From the NCBI GenBank assembly GCA_963707135.1, contig CAVPOY010000023.1, forward strand, positions 62,001-126,000: a stretch of 64,000 bases of DNA, in the 5' to 3' direction. The notes under the pieces are model-generated. The model saw only the letters and a list, made by a program, of their open reading frames with translations, had not been told where the DNA came from and made no database searches. Shown here one piece after another: positions 38,732 through 48,082 of the stretch. Source of the DNA: JBGSTR01 sp963707135. GTDB taxonomy: Bacteria; Pseudomonadota; Gammaproteobacteria; Chromatiales; Chromatiaceae. The stretch's first letter is position 1; every line of letters starts with the position of its first letter. A program made the translations under genes and the position numbers.

Positions 38732-39078
38732 ATGCGTAAACAATCCATTATCGCGAGCGCGCTTCTTTCTTCAAGCCTGATATCTAACGGCCCTTCCAGC
38801 AGGGGCGGTCAGCTACGCCGGCACCTGGAGCGTGTCCCGATACAATACCGGAGGGACGAGCTATGTATAACTTGAGACCAACTCCTCAAGCACCCACTGC
38901 GTCCTTAGCAGAGTCGGGGTGCGTGGAAACTGACACCGGTTCAGAAAGCGCACACTGCCGATTGCTTCGCGGATCTTTGGTGTGGACACTTGAAGCAATC
39001 CTGGGTACGTCGAGTGACGCGGATGTTTATTGCTCCGCTACTTGTTTCTACCAACTAATGTCGGATCGTTCGCCTTAG
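38732..39078 (+). pseudogene. Decayed gene for a small secreted protein
   Basis: Starts at an ATG at 38732 with CGGAGG nine bases upstream and a signal-like segment RKQSIIASALLSSSLISN. The next part reads well in a shifted frame (LPAGAVSYAGTWSVSRYNTG), then LETNSSSTHCVLSRVGVR and, in a third frame, SLVWTLEAILGTSSDADVYC with SATCF. Together they suggest a secreted, Cys-containing protein of about 110 residues broken by two or three indels. No family recognised. The base composition is less GC-rich than the kinase gene before it. Confidence 0.4.
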
Positions 39079-39209
39079 TCCCAGAGGAGGTTAAGACCTC
39101 CGTCTGGGCATCGGAACCCGCATGTGACCACGCGAAATCACCGCTTGCACCTAGGGCAAACGAAAGTTCACGCGGTACACACGAAATGAAGCCCCACCGG
39201 AGTCCGGAT

Positions 39210-39962
39210 ATGCGTACTCAGATTGTCGCGTCGCTCTTAGTAATTGGGATTGCCTCGACAGCCTATTATTGCGCTCCGCGAGGACGCTGCGTCTCACGGA
39301 AATTGAACCCGATCGCACGTCAAGGCGAATCCATCGCTGCCGCCGCGGTCAATACACGAGCCGAGAATTAGGGCTTATACGAAGCCAGACTCGACGAGCT
39401 TATTGACGTTGTTCGGCGCTACCAAGACGACAGCCAAAAACTATGGAATCAGGCGCAAAAGGAACAGAGGCAGTTAAGCAAGACGATCGCGGATCTGGGT
39501 GCTCGAATTCGAAGTCGTGGAAGGTAGTGCCAATACAGAAGGGAGAGAGTACGACTGCATCTGACAAACGAGGCGGACGATTCCGAGACTTCCGAAGCAC
39601 AAAGTATTTCGGAGAGCGATCTAGGTCATTGGATGGACGATGCGCTGCAGGTCGGAAACGTGAATTGGGGCGCCACGGACTCCGCTATCAACCAGGCCGC
39701 GACGAGCCTTGAACAGGCGCCCGGACTCATCCTTGAGGACATGAAGTGCAGCGAGGCTTTCTGTCGCGCGACTCTCGCCAGCGAAACGGGTGAACGGCCG
39801 ACTCTGCAAGACCTCTACGGCCGGCCACCGTTCGTCAACGAAGGCTTTACGATTGATGAGCCGGATGGGCGAGTGACGGTCTATTTCACCCCGCCCGAGG
39901 TTTCCCTGGAAGACCTACGCGCCGAGGCGCGGCAGGTCGCCGAGTTCGATCTGAGCCAGTAG
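39210..39962 (+). pseudogene. Decayed gene for an exported coiled-coil protein
   Basis: The N-terminus from an ATG at 39210 (GGAG seven bases upstream) reads RTQIVASLLVIGIASTAYY, a signal anchor. In another frame follows YEARLDELIDVVRRYQDDSQ with KLWNQAQKEQRQLSKTIADL, a coiled coil. In a third frame, from about 39550, comes EADDSETSEAQSISESDLGH, then WGATDSAINQAATSLEQAPG, EDMKCSEAFCRATLASETG and VTVYFTPPEVSLEDLRAEA to the stop at 39962. The KCSEAFCR motif recalls small periplasmic proteins of gammaproteobacteria with a CxxxxC pair. Two or three indels break it. Function unknown. Confidence 0.5.
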
Positions 39963-40202
39963 CTAAGCTGCGTTCGTGTAGATGGGAGCCGACTTCGCGG
40001 AAGATGAGTCGAGGCTCCAGTGCAAGCTGTTTTCCACGCCCCAGTGACGGCGTACCGCGGTGGCTGGGGCGAGCCCTTTGGCGTGGGTCCGGTTTTCGCC
40101 GGCATAGACGCGGTATCGGCTTCCGGGCAGATCCAAGGCGCGCAGTCCCACCTGTCCGGGGCGTGCGCCAACGCGCCGCACAAACTGCTGCCGATCAACC
40201 AC
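39963..40202 (-). pseudogene. Transposase remnant (ISAs1/IS4-like)
   Basis: A 79-codon open frame contains YAGENRTHAKGLAPATAVRR followed by HWGVENSLHWSLD. The HWGxENxLHWxLD block is the C-terminal catalytic signature of ISAs1-type transposases. The upstream part of the gene is missing or frame-broken and no terminal repeats were found, so this is an inactive fragment. It is convergent with, and immediately follows, the decayed coiled-coil gene. Confidence 0.6.
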
Positions 40203-40418
40203 CCGCGGGAGGTGGGCCGTCGCACGCGGCCTCGTGCGCTGTCATCGGATGCCGACGCGGCTCGAATTCGAAGGAGGACGCGCCCGCCTGACGGCGGGAG
40301 CCACCTTCGACGCAACTGCTTGGCGCCGCGAGCGCGACGAACGGGACCCACAACCACAGGCTCCGTTCGGGGGCTGAATCAACTCCGTCGAGCAGGCGCG
40401 AACCGCTGCGCCGTTTCG

Positions 40419-40715
40419 CTACTTCGCGCTCCCTGGAGGCTCGACGGCCGGGCTGGCAGCTTCCTCGGCGACATCGCTCTTTTCTTCCGACTCCGCGAAC
40501 GCGGCCGCCTCGAGCGCGTTCTTGGAATGCTCCGCCCCAGCCGCTTCCTTTGCCTCGTCCCCGGCAACCTTCTTGGCCTCGGCCTCGGCAGCCGCCTCGT
40601 AAGCCTTCTCCTTGGCAAGGTCCTCCGCTACGGCCGCGTCGCCGGGATACGCCGCGTTTCCGAGCACGAGCGCCGTCACGGCGGCGGTCGACAAGAGCAG
40701 TTGTTTGATCGACAT
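40419..40715 (-). CDS. Small exported Ala/Glu-rich protein
   Basis: A 98-residue protein with a Sec-type signal (SIKQLLLSTAAVTALVLGNAA) and a mature part made almost only of Ala, Glu, Lys and Ser, predicted helical (DLAKEKAYEAAAEAEAKKVA). Three ATG codons stand in a row; the third (40713-40715) has GAGGAG at the best distance and was chosen. No family recognised. It lies 82 bases upstream of malQ's 3' end on the same strand, i.e. downstream of the malQ gene, and could belong to the same transcript or stand alone. Confidence 0.6.
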   Translation of the reverse strand: MSIKQLLLSTAAVTALVLGNAAYPGDAAVAEDLAKEKAYEAAAEAEAKKVAGDEAKEAAGAEHSKNALEAAAFAESEEKSDVAEEAASPAVEPPGSAK

Positions 40716-40797
40716 CATCATCTCCTCGTTTTCCAATCAGTTTCTAGATTCATCTTCACTTCTGAAGACCTACGGTCCGACCCCGTACGACGCGGAG

Positions 40798-42342
40798 TCA
40801 CTGCAGATAAGCCTTCCGGCCATACAACTCCGTCAGATCCCTGAGCCTCGCGCCGAGGTCGGAGCCCAAGGCGTTCTCCCGGAATCGCCACACCCAGTTT
40901 CCCCGGTCCGATCCCGGACGGTTCATGCGCGCCTCGGTCCCGAGCCCCAGCAGATCCTGCAGCGGAAAGATCGCATAACGAGCCACCGACGCCAAGGCGC
41001 AGCGGACAAAGGCCCAGCTGATCTGGGTCTCATCCGTGTCGAGGTAGGCACACACCCGTTTGCGCACGGCCTCCGGCTTCTCGCCCCACCACCCGAGCAG
41101 CGTATCGTTGTCGTGCGTGCCGGTGTAGACCGCGAGACTGTAGTGGTGATTGTGGGGCAGATACTCGGGCCGGCCGAAGCCGTCCTCGTCCGGCTCGAAG
41201 CCGAACTGCAGAATCGCCATCCCCGGAAGACCCAGCCCGTCCCGCAGTGCCTCGACGTCTTCGGTGATCACGCCCAGGTCCTCGGCGATCAGAGGCAATT
41301 CCTCTCCCAGAGCCGCACGCAGCACTCGAAACAGGTCCAGGCCCGGACCCGGGACCCAGCGCCCCTTTACCGCGGTGTCCTCTTGGGCAGGGATCTCCCA
41401 GTACCCGGCGAACCCGCGGAAGTGATCCACACGCACGATATCGACGAGCTCAAGCATCCCGCGCAGACGCTCGACCCAAAAACGATAGCCGTCCGCGGCC
41501 AGCGCGTCCCAACGGTACAGGGGATTGCCCCAGCGCTGACCGGTGGCACTGAAGTAGTCGGGTGGCACCCCGGCCACCAGGGTCGGATGTCCCCGGCCGT
41601 CGAGCCAGAACCATTCGGGATGGCTCCAGACCTCGCTGCTGTCGTGCGCGACGAAAATCGGGATATCTCCGATAAGGCGGACGCCCCGCGCGTTCGCGTA
41701 GGCGCGCAGCGCCTGCCATTGGCGGAAGAAGGCGAATTGGACAAAGCGATGGAGATCGAGCTCGACCGCATGCAGGCCCGCCCACCGGTCCAGGGCCGCA
41801 CGGCCGCGAAGGGCAAACTCGGGTTGCCACTCGACCCATGAGCGCGACTCATGATGGTCCTTGAGGGCGGCAAAAAGGACGTAGTCCTCCAGCCATCGGG
41901 CATGTCGTTCGCGAAATGCCTCAAACGCGGCCTTCTGCTCAGCGGTTCCAGCACGCCCAAACCGCTGGAAGGCCTTGTCGATCAGAGCCCACTTCCAAGC
42001 CTTGACCGATCCGAAGTCCACACGTCCAGCGGGAAACCCCGGGGGATCCAGGTCGGCGTCGTCCAGCCAGCCCTCCGCCGCCAGACTCTCGGGGCTGATG
42101 AGCAGCGGGTTGCCCGCGAACGCCGACAGACACTGGTAAGGGGAGTCCTGGTAGCCGGTCGGCCCCAGGGGGAGTATTTGCCACAGCCCCTGTCCCGCCT
42201 CCTGCAGGAAGTCGACGAAACGAAACGCCGCCGGGCCCAGGTCACCGATCCCAAAGGGACCGGGGAGAGACGTCGGATGAAGCAGGATGCCGCTGGTCCG
42301 GTGCAATGGAATCAATGGCTTTTTCCCCTCGAGATCACGCAA
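40798..42342 (-). CDS. malQ: 4-alpha-glucanotransferase (amylomaltase) MalQ
   Basis: GH77 enzyme that transfers maltodextrin chains between acceptors and frees glucose from maltose; 514 residues, typical of the short bacterial and plant-like form. Visible marks are SGILLHPTSLPGPFGIGDLG at the N-terminus, the nucleophile Asp in VDIVRVDHFRGFAGYWEIP, the acid/base Glu in LIAEDLGVI and the third Asp in YTGTHDNDTLLGWW, followed by NRPGSDRGNW. It acts in the cytosol on imported maltodextrins. It lies next to malM and lamB on the same strand and shares the mal context with malEFGK. Confidence 0.95.
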   Translation of the reverse strand: MRDLEGKKPLIPLHRTSGILLHPTSLPGPFGIGDLGPAAFRFVDFLQEAGQGLWQILPLGPTGYQDSPYQCLSAFAGNPLLISPESLAAEGWLDDADLDPPGFPAGRVDFGSVKAWKWALIDKAFQRFGRAGTAEQKAAFEAFRERHARWLEDYVLFAALKDHHESRSWVEWQPEFALRGRAALDRWAGLHAVELDLHRFVQFAFFRQWQALRAYANARGVRLIGDIPIFVAHDSSEVWSHPEWFWLDGRGHPTLVAGVPPDYFSATGQRWGNPLYRWDALAADGYRFWVERLRGMLELVDIVRVDHFRGFAGYWEIPAQEDTAVKGRWVPGPGLDLFRVLRAALGEELPLIAEDLGVITEDVEALRDGLGLPGMAILQFGFEPDEDGFGRPEYLPHNHHYSLAVYTGTHDNDTLLGWWGEKPEAVRKRVCAYLDTDETQISWAFVRCALASVARYAIFPLQDLLGLGTEARMNRPGSDRGNWVWRFRENALGSDLGARLRDLTELYGRKAYLQ

Positions 42343-42438
42343 GCTGTAGCGCGGGGTCCATCTTGGCTCAACTGGGCCCGCCCGCGGATCGCTATGACGG
42401 CACGTCCTTGCGCCGTCTTGATCCTTCCGCAGTCTCGT

Positions 42439-43506
42439 TCACTTCCGTTCGACCGCGTCGACGAAGGTTCGCCTGGCGCTCGTCGATCCGGCCCGCTCGG
42501 CCTCTTGTACCAGCCGCCAGGCGCGGTCCATGTCGCCGCTGGCTACGGACTCCCGGATCATGCGGTCGTACATGGCCTGGGTCTCGCTTAGCATGGGCTG
42601 GTCCCCGGACGGGGTGGTTGTGGCCTTGCCGCGAGTCGGGGGCGGCGTCTGGGGGCGAGGAGCAGGCGCCGCGCGGCTGGGGGCGGGCTTGGCGGCAACG
42701 GCGCCCGTCCCGGCTCCGGCCACGTAACGTCCGGCACCCTGTCGCTGGCTGACGTATTCAGTGGTCGAGACCGCGCCAGTCTCGAGATCACTCACGGTCA
42801 GACGAAACACGCCCGTTGCCGCATGCTCGGCGACCGGATTCGGCAAACCGGGGTCGGCCAGACCGCGGGAGCGGGCGTGCAGGCGCGCCTCGCTGATCAT
42901 CTCGGTGGAGCCGTTCAGAGAATCGTCGGTGGTGAACACGACCAGATACTTCTCGTTTTCCAACTCGCCCCCCTGGCGCCGGTCCAGGTAGAACCTGCCC
43001 CTCAAGCGCTGGGGCTCCATGAAGCCCGCGGGTGTGTAAACGAATTGACTGGCATCGACGGCCCGGCTGACGCGGTAGTCCCCGTCCAGGATCAAGACCG
43101 TCGGCACGAACACCGTGGCTGCCGCGACCGCCTCCAGGGTGACCGTGGCCCGATCCAGATTGTCTGGAATCGCAAAAGCACGGACGAAGCTCTTTCCGGT
43201 GCTGAACGCGAAGGCCTGGGCGGTCGCGTCGACCTTGTAGAAATCCGCGTTCCTGGTGTTCAGCGGCTCGAAGCGCAGTTGCGAGAGCGAGTCACAGCAG
43301 ACCCGGGCGGCGTTGAGCGTCGCGCGGCTCTGGGCCGCGTTGGGGCTCACCGCCGTATACATCGGAGAGCTGGCCTGGAGCGGGTCGAACCAGGAGCTCT
43401 TGGCTGTTTCGCCGCTTGCCCCCGAGCTGGCGCATCCCCCGACCACGAGCAGTCCGGGACAAATAAAAACGAGTGCGAGGGCAGCGAGAGCGTTCGATCT
43501 GGGCAT
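42439..43506 (-). CDS. malM: MalM-like periplasmic lipoprotein
   Basis: Maltose operon accessory protein of 355 residues. The N-terminus is a lipoprotein signal with lipobox LLVVGGCASS (Cys at about residue 25). The MalM region includes CCDSLSQLRFEPLNTRNADF, FAIPDNLDRATVTLEAV, VLILDGDYRVSR and TTDDSLNGSTEMI. A Pro/Ala-rich linker (PAPSRAAPAPRPQTPPPTRG) then joins a C-terminal helical tail not seen in the E. coli protein of about 306 residues. The biochemical role of MalM is not settled even in E. coli; its location between malQ and lamB supports a maltodextrin-uptake link. Confidence 0.88.
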   Translation of the reverse strand: MPRSNALAALALVFICPGLLVVGGCASSGASGETAKSSWFDPLQASSPMYTAVSPNAAQSRATLNAARVCCDSLSQLRFEPLNTRNADFYKVDATAQAFAFSTGKSFVRAFAIPDNLDRATVTLEAVAAATVFVPTVLILDGDYRVSRAVDASQFVYTPAGFMEPQRLRGRFYLDRRQGGELENEKYLVVFTTDDSLNGSTEMISEARLHARSRGLADPGLPNPVAEHAATGVFRLTVSDLETGAVSTTEYVSQRQGAGRYVAGAGTGAVAAKPAPSRAAPAPRPQTPPPTRGKATTTPSGDQPMLSETQAMYDRMIRESVASGDMDRAWRLVQEAERAGSTSARRTFVDAVERK

Positions 43507-43614
43507 CGCGGATTCCTGGTATGGCTTTATACGCGTGCACCGCGCGGCTTGGCCACCGCACGGTGTCGTCTTGCAAGGGTGGGCGCCCCGCTCACCCCGG
43601 GGCGCTGGCTGACC

Positions 43615-45180
43615 TTACCACCACGCCTCCATCTGGGCGCCGAATGTCACGCCGCTGGTGTCATCCGCAGCGATGATACCCGGGGTCTGGGGAAAGTTGC
43701 CGCTGTTCCAATCCGCGTAGGTCACGAACAGCCGGATCACCGGGCGCGCCCAGATGCTCGGTCCTGCCTGCCACTGCTGGGCCAGGGTGACCTTGAACAG
43801 ATCGCAGCTGTCGTTGAGCGTGGCACAGGAGCGCAGGTCGTCGGCGGTCATGCCTTCCGGGACATTGTCAATATCGTCCGAGGACAATCCGTAGCCCGCG
43901 TAACCCCCGCTGAAGTTCACATTGTCGTAGCCGATCTCAAGGGCGGTGTTCATGGTATCGGTCCACTTGTAGATCGGGCGGATACCGATGGAGAACCAGT
44001 TCTTCTCCCCGCCGCTTCCGGTGGCCGAAAGGCCGTCCGCGAGCGTCGCATCGTTGCGCTTCTTGGACTCGTACCAGACCGCGTACATCATCTCGACGCG
44101 CTTGCCGATCTCGACAGTGCCGTGGTCGATCACCCGCCACATGTAATCAAGCGTGGGCAGTACCGTCGGATTGCCATCGATGTCACGGGCATAATAATCG
44201 GCGCCGGCGTTGCTCGAGGAGTGGGTGTTATTGTTGCCGGTCGCGGCCATGCTGCCGGTCGCGTATTGCAGGATGAACTTGTTGAACCCGTTGCCGAACC
44301 AGTTGCCCTGGGTATGCTCCGCGGTGAACAGCCAGCCGTTCTCGTAGTTGAACGGCTGCAGGTTCCGGATCTCCCCCGTTTCGAGCTCAATTCGCCTGAA
44401 ACTATCCTGGTCGTTAGTGAGATCGGCGGTACCGTATTCGATACCGATTTCCAGTGACCCGTCCGTGTTGGTCTTGAGATTGGCGTAACGGGCGCTCAAC
44501 ACATTGTTGATGACGTTGGGGCGTATGATCTCATCGTTGTAGAAATCGGTGCCCTGGCCGTTGACCCACGGACCGTCCGTGTTGCGTACCCAGGCCAGCG
44601 ACAGGTCGCCGGGGCCCAGGGTCCAGTACTCCAGGCCCACGCCCGGTCCGGACAGATCCCAATAATAGAAATCCGCCATGTGGATATCGTGGCGTTGGTA
44701 GAACTTCTTGCCCGCCCAGAGGGTGGACTTCTCCTGTCCGGGAATCACCCCCTTGAACTGCGCATTCGCCTCGCGCACCGATACCACCGAGTCCCGGTAA
44801 GGGTGAGCGGTCATCGCCCGATCGCCCGATATTGCGTCGCTGTTGGAGCCGGAGCCGTCGCCGGGATCCTCGGACCAGTCGTTCTGCTGTGCCGACTTGT
44901 AGGCGATTCGGGTATCGACATAGAAGCTCTGGGCGTTCTGCTCCCACATCGATTTGCCGAGCACGATCTCCATGTAGGTCTCGCACTCGTTGCCCAGCCG
45001 GTACTTGGTGTCCGCCCCGTTGGACTGGAAGCAGGACTGGTCCCCACCGCCGGAGGTGGCTCCGATGCCGGAGCGCAGGTAGCCGTGAAAATCCGGAAGG
45101 TAGTTGGCTTCGGTTTCGGCCAGGGCGTGTCCTGACCCCAGGATCGCGGCGATGGCCGCGGGAAGCAGTCGCATTCTCAT
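43615..45180 (-). CDS. lamB: Maltoporin LamB
   Basis: Outer-membrane trimeric porin for maltodextrins; 521 residues, longer than the E. coli protein. It has a signal peptide (LLPAAIAAILGSGHALA) and a mature start with YLPDFHGYLRSGIGATSGGG, which matches LamB. Further marks are CETYMEIVLGKSMWEQNAQ, WAGKKFYQRHDIHMADFYYW and the C-terminal Trp (TFGAQMEAWW) needed for BAM targeting. Extra loops rich in Asp and Asn account for the added length. It is transcribed away from malE, but an unrelated DruA-like gene now stands between lamB and the malE promoter. Confidence 0.95.
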   Translation of the reverse strand: MRMRLLPAAIAAILGSGHALAETEANYLPDFHGYLRSGIGATSGGGDQSCFQSNGADTKYRLGNECETYMEIVLGKSMWEQNAQSFYVDTRIAYKSAQQNDWSEDPGDGSGSNSDAISGDRAMTAHPYRDSVVSVREANAQFKGVIPGQEKSTLWAGKKFYQRHDIHMADFYYWDLSGPGVGLEYWTLGPGDLSLAWVRNTDGPWVNGQGTDFYNDEIIRPNVINNVLSARYANLKTNTDGSLEIGIEYGTADLTNDQDSFRRIELETGEIRNLQPFNYENGWLFTAEHTQGNWFGNGFNKFILQYATGSMAATGNNNTHSSSNAGADYYARDIDGNPTVLPTLDYMWRVIDHGTVEIGKRVEMMYAVWYESKKRNDATLADGLSATGSGGEKNWFSIGIRPIYKWTDTMNTALEIGYDNVNFSGGYAGYGLSSDDIDNVPEGMTADDLRSCATLNDSCDLFKVTLAQQWQAGPSIWARPVIRLFVTYADWNSGNFPQTPGIIAADDTSGVTFGAQMEAWW

Positions 45181-45265
45181 CTCATTCCCCCGATTTAGGT
45201 TTCAATGGCCCCGTCTCGCCCGCTCCGGACGATCGGGAGCGCTGCCTGGGAAACGCGCTGGACCG

Positions 45266-46276
45266 CTATCTCCCAGCCGGCTCGAGCGCCGGAGGTTCCG
45301 CGGCTTTTCCCTTTCCGCACGGACTCTTCAGGCCAGCGTCATGGGTCACCACGCCCGACGCCGGATCGCCCCGTCGCAACCTGACGCGCGCATCGCTCGA
45401 AAGCGGGTACAGGAAAACGGATTTCACCTCGGCACCGTGCCTTCTGTGCTCCCGGTCCATGCGCCCCCGACCGCTGGTATGCCCAACGGCTATCCAGTTC
45501 GCGGCTCGGTAGCAGGTTCCCGAAAACCGGCGGACGTCCACGAGGGTCTCCGCCATCAAAGGGGTCACGCCAAACTCATTCGACCAGTGCTCCGGGAGCT
45601 GGCCTACGCTCCTGGCGAGCACATGGCTGGCGAGGTTGGGCACATGGACCCAGGGAAGGATCAGGAAGCGGCTCTGATTGACGATGCGCTGCAGGTTCAG
45701 CCGGCGCATGCCGTCCGACCAGCCGATCCATTCGTCCCGCGCCTTCATTCGCCACGCGGGGCTCGAATACTGGAGGCAGCCCAGCTCCTGGCCGGCGCGA
45801 CCAAAAATCAGATAGCGAATAGAGGCCCCAAACGCCGTCCGGTAACCCAGGTAATGGAATCGGTCCATCAGATCCCGCCAATGCCTGTGCCCGTCGGATC
45901 CGCAAACCCGCTCCAAGGCGAGGGGCAGCAGTGCGCTCAGTTCGCCGGAGATCTCGCTCCGGTCGAACGGATCTGAAACGGCCGGGGCACGCGACGGCGA
46001 TCCCGGCGGACGGGTCCTCTTTTTGGTGGGGAATCTGCAGACACCTGCTTGCTCGAGGTGATCGAAGAGATCCAGGCACTCCCTGCTTTTGGCCCTGCCG
46101 CTTGGGCGGTGCCAGTCGATCAGTTCGCAGACGGTCAGTGCCAACTCGTTACGGCTAATTCCCGGATAGCGATCACCGAGGTCCCGAACCAATGCGATCT
46201 CTTCGGCCCCGAACCTTCTCCCGCAGATGGAGATCGGCGCGCAGGGTGCGGGCGTTTCATTCGGGTGCTCGTCCAT
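45266..46276 (-). CDS. Orphan DruA-like (DUF4338) protein
   Basis: Protein of 336 residues from an ATG at 46276. The central region carries the DUF4338/DruA signature: MDRFHYLGYRTAFGASIRYL, LGCLQYSSPAWRMKARDEWI, LNLQRIVNQSRFLILPWVHV, NLASHVLARSVGQLPEHW, PLMAETLVDVRRFSGTCYRA and NWIAVGHTSGRGR. The N-terminal part is short and helical. DruA is a component of the Druantia anti-phage system, but no druB-druE gene is near; solitary homologues are common and may be mobile or have another role. It breaks up the divergent lamB/malE arrangement, and four direct repeats lie just upstream of its start. No strong ribosome site is seen. Function here unproven. Confidence 0.8.
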   Translation of the reverse strand: MDEHPNETPAPCAPISICGRRFGAEEIALVRDLGDRYPGISRNELALTVCELIDWHRPSGRAKSRECLDLFDHLEQAGVCRFPTKKRTRPPGSPSRAPAVSDPFDRSEISGELSALLPLALERVCGSDGHRHWRDLMDRFHYLGYRTAFGASIRYLIFGRAGQELGCLQYSSPAWRMKARDEWIGWSDGMRRLNLQRIVNQSRFLILPWVHVPNLASHVLARSVGQLPEHWSNEFGVTPLMAETLVDVRRFSGTCYRAANWIAVGHTSGRGRMDREHRRHGAEVKSVFLYPLSSDARVRLRRGDPASGVVTHDAGLKSPCGKGKAAEPPALEPAGR

Positions 46277-46304
46277 GCAGGCTACCCTAGCGGCGGACGA
46301 AGGA

Positions 46305-46550
46305 TTTGTCCAGCATTTTCGTTACACTGTTGTGAAAAGTGCAGTGGCTCGCAATCTAGGCTAGCGACTTAACCTGTTTTTGTCCAGCAGTTTCCTATCG
46401 CGCGCCAGACACCCGCGCTGCAAGCGTACGTTAGCCGCATTAAAACGATTTGTCCAGCGATGATGTATCGCAAGCACTACATGTTCTTTTCTGCATTCCG
46501 CCGGCCCATTGCGACGCCACGGATGCCGCTCTGTTGCGCATTTTGTCCAA
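46305..46550 (+). repeat. Four direct repeats of a TTTGTCCAGC motif upstream of the DruA-like gene
   Basis: Copies lie at 46305-46315 (TTTGTCCAGCA), 46379-46389 (TTTGTCCAGCA), 46449-46459 (TTTGTCCAGCG) and a partial one at 46542-46550 (TTTGTCCAA). Start-to-start spacings are 74, 70 and 93 bases. The first two share a further TTTC downstream. Units are too short and their intervals too variable for CRISPR. They may be binding sites for the DruA-like protein or end repeats of a mobile unit. No gene is supported in 46277-46588. Confidence 0.75.
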
Positions 46551-46588
46551 GGGACGGCATAGGCTTCGGCTGAACGAGCGGGGGAATG

Positions 46589-46616
46589 TTGGCGTCCGGC
46601 CGCGTTGGGCTATACT
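46589..46616 (+). promoter_or_regulatory. Probable sigma-70 promoter for malE
   Basis: TTGGCG at 46589-46594 and TATACT at 46611-46616 are separated by 16 bases, a near-consensus pair facing malE, which starts about 285 bases downstream. The long leader (46620-46900) contains no gene. No MalT box could be identified, so the regulator is unknown. Confidence 0.55.
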
Positions 46617-46900
46617 GACCGCGCCCGAGGCGTCCCCATCGGTGAAAGCGGGGGTGACCTAAAGACTCATGAAAATTACGACAATAAGCGGATCCAAGGA
46701 GGTATCAGGCGGTTAGCGGTGAGTATCCCGAGGACCTTCACGGGTTTCTCTTTCACCGCCTACCGCGAGACCCAACTCGCGTAACCGCCAGAATGATCCC
46801 GATTGGAACGCAATACGCGACAGCTCGAGGGCGGGCCATCCAGTCGCACCCCCGGTTCGGAGTTCCGGAGACCCCTACCAAAACCAAATGAGGAAACGTC

Positions 46901-48082
46901 ATGCATCAGATTACCCTGGCCGCCATCGCGTCCGGCGCGCTCGCGTTTGGCGGCTCGGCCCTTGCGTTCGAGGAGGGCAAGCTCACCATCTGGATAAACG
47001 GCGACAAGGGCTATAACGGCCTGGCCGAGGTCGGTCAGAAATTCACCGAGGAGACTGGCATCGAGGTGGAGGTGTCCCACCCGGACAAGGTCGAGGAGCG
47101 CTTCCAGCAGGTGGCCTCGAATGCCCAGGGGCCGGACATCATGTTCTGGGCGCATGACCGCCTTGGCGAGTGGGTCAAGGGCGGTCTGCTGGCGCCGGTG
47201 AACCCGAGCGCGGAGGTCAAGGCCGAGATCGAAGATTTCGCCTGGGATGCGGTCACCGTCGACGGCAAGGTCTACGGCTATCCGGTGGCGGTCGAGGCGA
47301 TCTCGCTGATATACAACAAGGACCTACTGCCGGATGGACCGCCCGCCACGTTCGAGGAGATCGCGGAGATGGACGCCAAGTTCCAGGGTGACGGCAAGCA
47401 CGCCATCCTATGGGCCTACGAGACCCCCTACTTCACCTACCCGCTGCTGTCCGCCGGCGGCGGTTATTCCTTCAAGAAGAACGATGACGGGAGCTATGAC
47501 ATCAAGGACACCGGCGTCAACAACGCCGGTTCCAAGGCCGGCGTGCAATTTCTCGCCGACATGATCTCGAAGGGCCAAATGCCCAAGGGTGTCGATTACG
47601 GCGTCGCCGAGGCCAAGTTCAACAAGGGGGACGCGGCGATGACCATCAACGGCCCCTGGGCTTGGGACAACCTGGACAAGTCAGGCATCAACTACGGGGT
47701 CGCGCCACTGCCAAGCGTCAACGGCAAGCCCGCCAGGGCATTCGTCGGCGTGCTCACCGGCGCCATCAATAATGCCAGCCCCAACAAGGACTTGTCCGAA
47801 TTGTTCCTGACGGAATATCTGCTGACGCCAGAGGGCTTGGCCAAGGTCAACGCCGACAAGCCGCTCGGTGCCGTGCCCCTGAAGGCCTATCAGGAGGAGC
47901 TCGCCAAGGATGAGCGCATCAAAGTGACTTTCCAGAACGCACAGACCGGCGAGCCGATGCCCTCGGTACCGCAGATGAGCCGTTACTGGACCAACCTCGA
48001 GAGTGCCTTGAAGAACGTCGCGGCGGGCCGCCAAAGCGTCGATGAGGCACTGGATGCCGCCGCCGCCCGGACGGTCAACTAG
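46901..48082 (+). CDS. malE: Maltose/maltodextrin-binding periplasmic protein MalE
   Basis: Periplasmic substrate-binding protein of the maltose ABC importer; 393 residues. The ATG at 46901 has GAGGA seven bases upstream. Signal peptide [20 protein letters not shown], then the mature start [20 protein letters not shown], very like E. coli MalE ([20 protein letters not shown] type). Other matches are [46 protein letters not shown] and [17 protein letters not shown]. It delivers maltodextrin to MalFGK2. It leads the malE-malF-malG-malK operon. Confidence 0.96.
   Translation: [393 protein letters not shown]

Noticed and set aside
42823..44457. Long plus-strand open frame (544 codons) across malM and lamB
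   Set aside because: Antisense to two well-supported genes, with no recognisable domain.
46305..46550. TTTGTCCAGC repeats as a CRISPR array
   Set aside because: Units are only 9-11 bases, intervals of 60-83 bases vary, and no cas gene is near.
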